Shown: positions 22,982-23,610 of the stretch, in pieces | Layout of the letters: each line of letters opens with the position of its first letter | Position numbering within the stretch: the stretch's first letter is position 1 | Source of the DNA: Verrucomicrobiota bacterium | GTDB taxonomy: Bacteria > Verrucomicrobiota > Verrucomicrobiia > Verrucomicrobiales > Verrucomicrobiaceae | Assembly (NCBI GenBank): GCA_023428335.1 | Contig: JAEYYS010000015.1 | Location: forward strand, 1-23,610 | DNA length: 23,610 nt | Direction of reading: 5' to 3' | Position numbers and translations under genes: made by a program | Notes under the pieces: model-generated | Database searches by the model: none | What the model was told of the DNA's origin: nothing | Seen by the model: only the letters and a program-made list of their open reading frames with translations

Positions 22982-23610
22982 ATGATCGCCCCGACCCGTC
23001 TGCTGTTCCCGGCCCTGCTTCTGCTCGGCGCCTGCGCCACCGTCAAAAAATACACGCCGGACCTCAGCCGCCTGCCGAAGCCGCCCCTGCCCTCCTTCGC
23101 CGGCCTGAAAAAACTCACCCGCGTCCTGCCCGGCATGCCCGAGTCCGACAGCACCGGCGTCGAGGATCCCAAGCTGCCCTTTGAAGCCGGCCAAAAACTC
23201 GCCCAGGGTCACAGCCTGCGTCTGCACATTTATGAGGGTGCCCGCTCGACCAAACGCATCTACAATGGTGTGGTCATGGTCGATGCCGACGGCTTGGTCC
23301 ACTTCGAGGAGGCCGGCAGCGTCCGCATCGGCGGTCTCGACTTGGTCGAGGCCAGCGAAACGATGGCCCGCACCTTCCGCCTCGGCCTGCGCCTGACCCG
23401 CCAGGTCACCGTGCATGTGCTGTCGGTCGAGGACGTGCCGCTGGTCGCCGTCAATGGCGACATCGCCCGCCCGCGTTATCTGCCCGCCTGGGAGGGCATG
23501 ACCGTTTCGCAGGCGGTCGCCCACGCCGGCGGTCGCCGCGCCGGATCGTCGAACCGCGGCGTCTACCTCATCCGTGAAGGGCTGAGCCGCTACTACGCCG
23601 ACCTGGAGAC
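22982..23610 (+). CDS. Polysaccharide-export lipoprotein (Poly_export/SLBB), C-terminal end beyond the right edge
   Basis: 209 codons visible, no stop. Type II signal peptide MIAPTRLLFPALLLLGAC, lipidated Cys18. A Pro-rich linker (LSRLPKPPLPSFAG) leads to a Poly_export-type domain at about 70-135 (HSLRLHIYEGARSTKRIYNG; VMVDADGLVHFEEAGSVRIG; LDLVEAS). An SLBB-like domain follows from about 140 (VPLVAVNGDIARPRYLPAWE, then MTVSQAVAHAGG). Wza/KpsD-type proteins of this family form the outer-membrane channel for capsule or exopolysaccharide. Related genes would be expected past the edge. The Poly_export hallmark is weak compared with Wza, so a divergent SLBB lipoprotein remains possible. Confidence 0.8.
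   Translation, partial: MIAPTRLLFPALLLLGACATVKKYTPDLSRLPKPPLPSFAGLKKLTRVLPGMPESDSTGVEDPKLPFEAGQKLAQGHSLRLHIYEGARSTKRIYNGVVMVDADGLVHFEEAGSVRIGGLDLVEASETMARTFRLGLRLTRQVTVHVLSVEDVPLVAVNGDIARPRYLPAWEGMTVSQAVAHAGGRRAGSSNRGVYLIREGLSRYYADLE

Noticed and set aside
1..23610. CRISPR array, tRNA, rRNA, insertion sequence or prophage genes
   Set aside because: No regularly spaced long repeats, no cloverleaf, no transposase or phage-like proteins are seen on either strand.

Overview
The window looks like a chromosomal segment from a GC-rich, Gram-negative member of the Verrucomicrobiota, possibly the Opitutales. This is an inference from protein style: large secreted beta-sandwich and propeller proteins, DUF1080-type proteins, NxxGxxAF repeats and many small lipoproteins. 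No rRNA or tRNA is present to confirm it. I see no CRISPR array, insertion sequence, phage or plasmid gene.

Layout. Positions 1-5336 (minus) hold two core metabolic genes: the N-terminal five-sixths of glutamate synthase large subunit (gltB, running off the left edge) and, upstream of it, miaB. Divergent from miaB is a secreted GH42-like glycosidase (5430-7604, plus). It converges on a two-gene minus-strand operon (14524-7670) for a 514-aa and a 1757-aa secreted multidomain protein that share a near-duplicate module. Behind a 326-bp leader full of dyads lies a second minus-strand cluster (17421-14851): a DUF3820 protein, an exported propeller-like protein and an exported Ig-like protein.

From 17506 to 19185 (plus) come a small lipoprotein and then a coiled-coil lipoprotein/membrane-protein pair behind a strong-looking sigma-54 promoter. 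A minus-strand run (22202-19192) encodes a DUF1080 lipoprotein, an intrinsic terminator, cytidine deaminase, an exported double-psi-barrel-like protein and a HAD phosphatase. The right end (plus) holds a ribbon-helix-helix-like protein with a small partner, then the start of a polysaccharide-export (SLBB) lipoprotein that runs off the edge.

Functionally the window is mostly cell envelope: of 18 genes about 10 encode exported or lipid-anchored products and one a membrane protein. All four predicted lipoproteins have their lipobox cysteine at residue 18. Two themes cross the window. Almost no start codon has a clear Shine-Dalgarno sequence, and 17 of 18 chosen start codons are immediately preceded by C. 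Several operons also have compact, repeat-rich control regions (3837-3874, 14637-14785, 18035-18050, 22261-22391).
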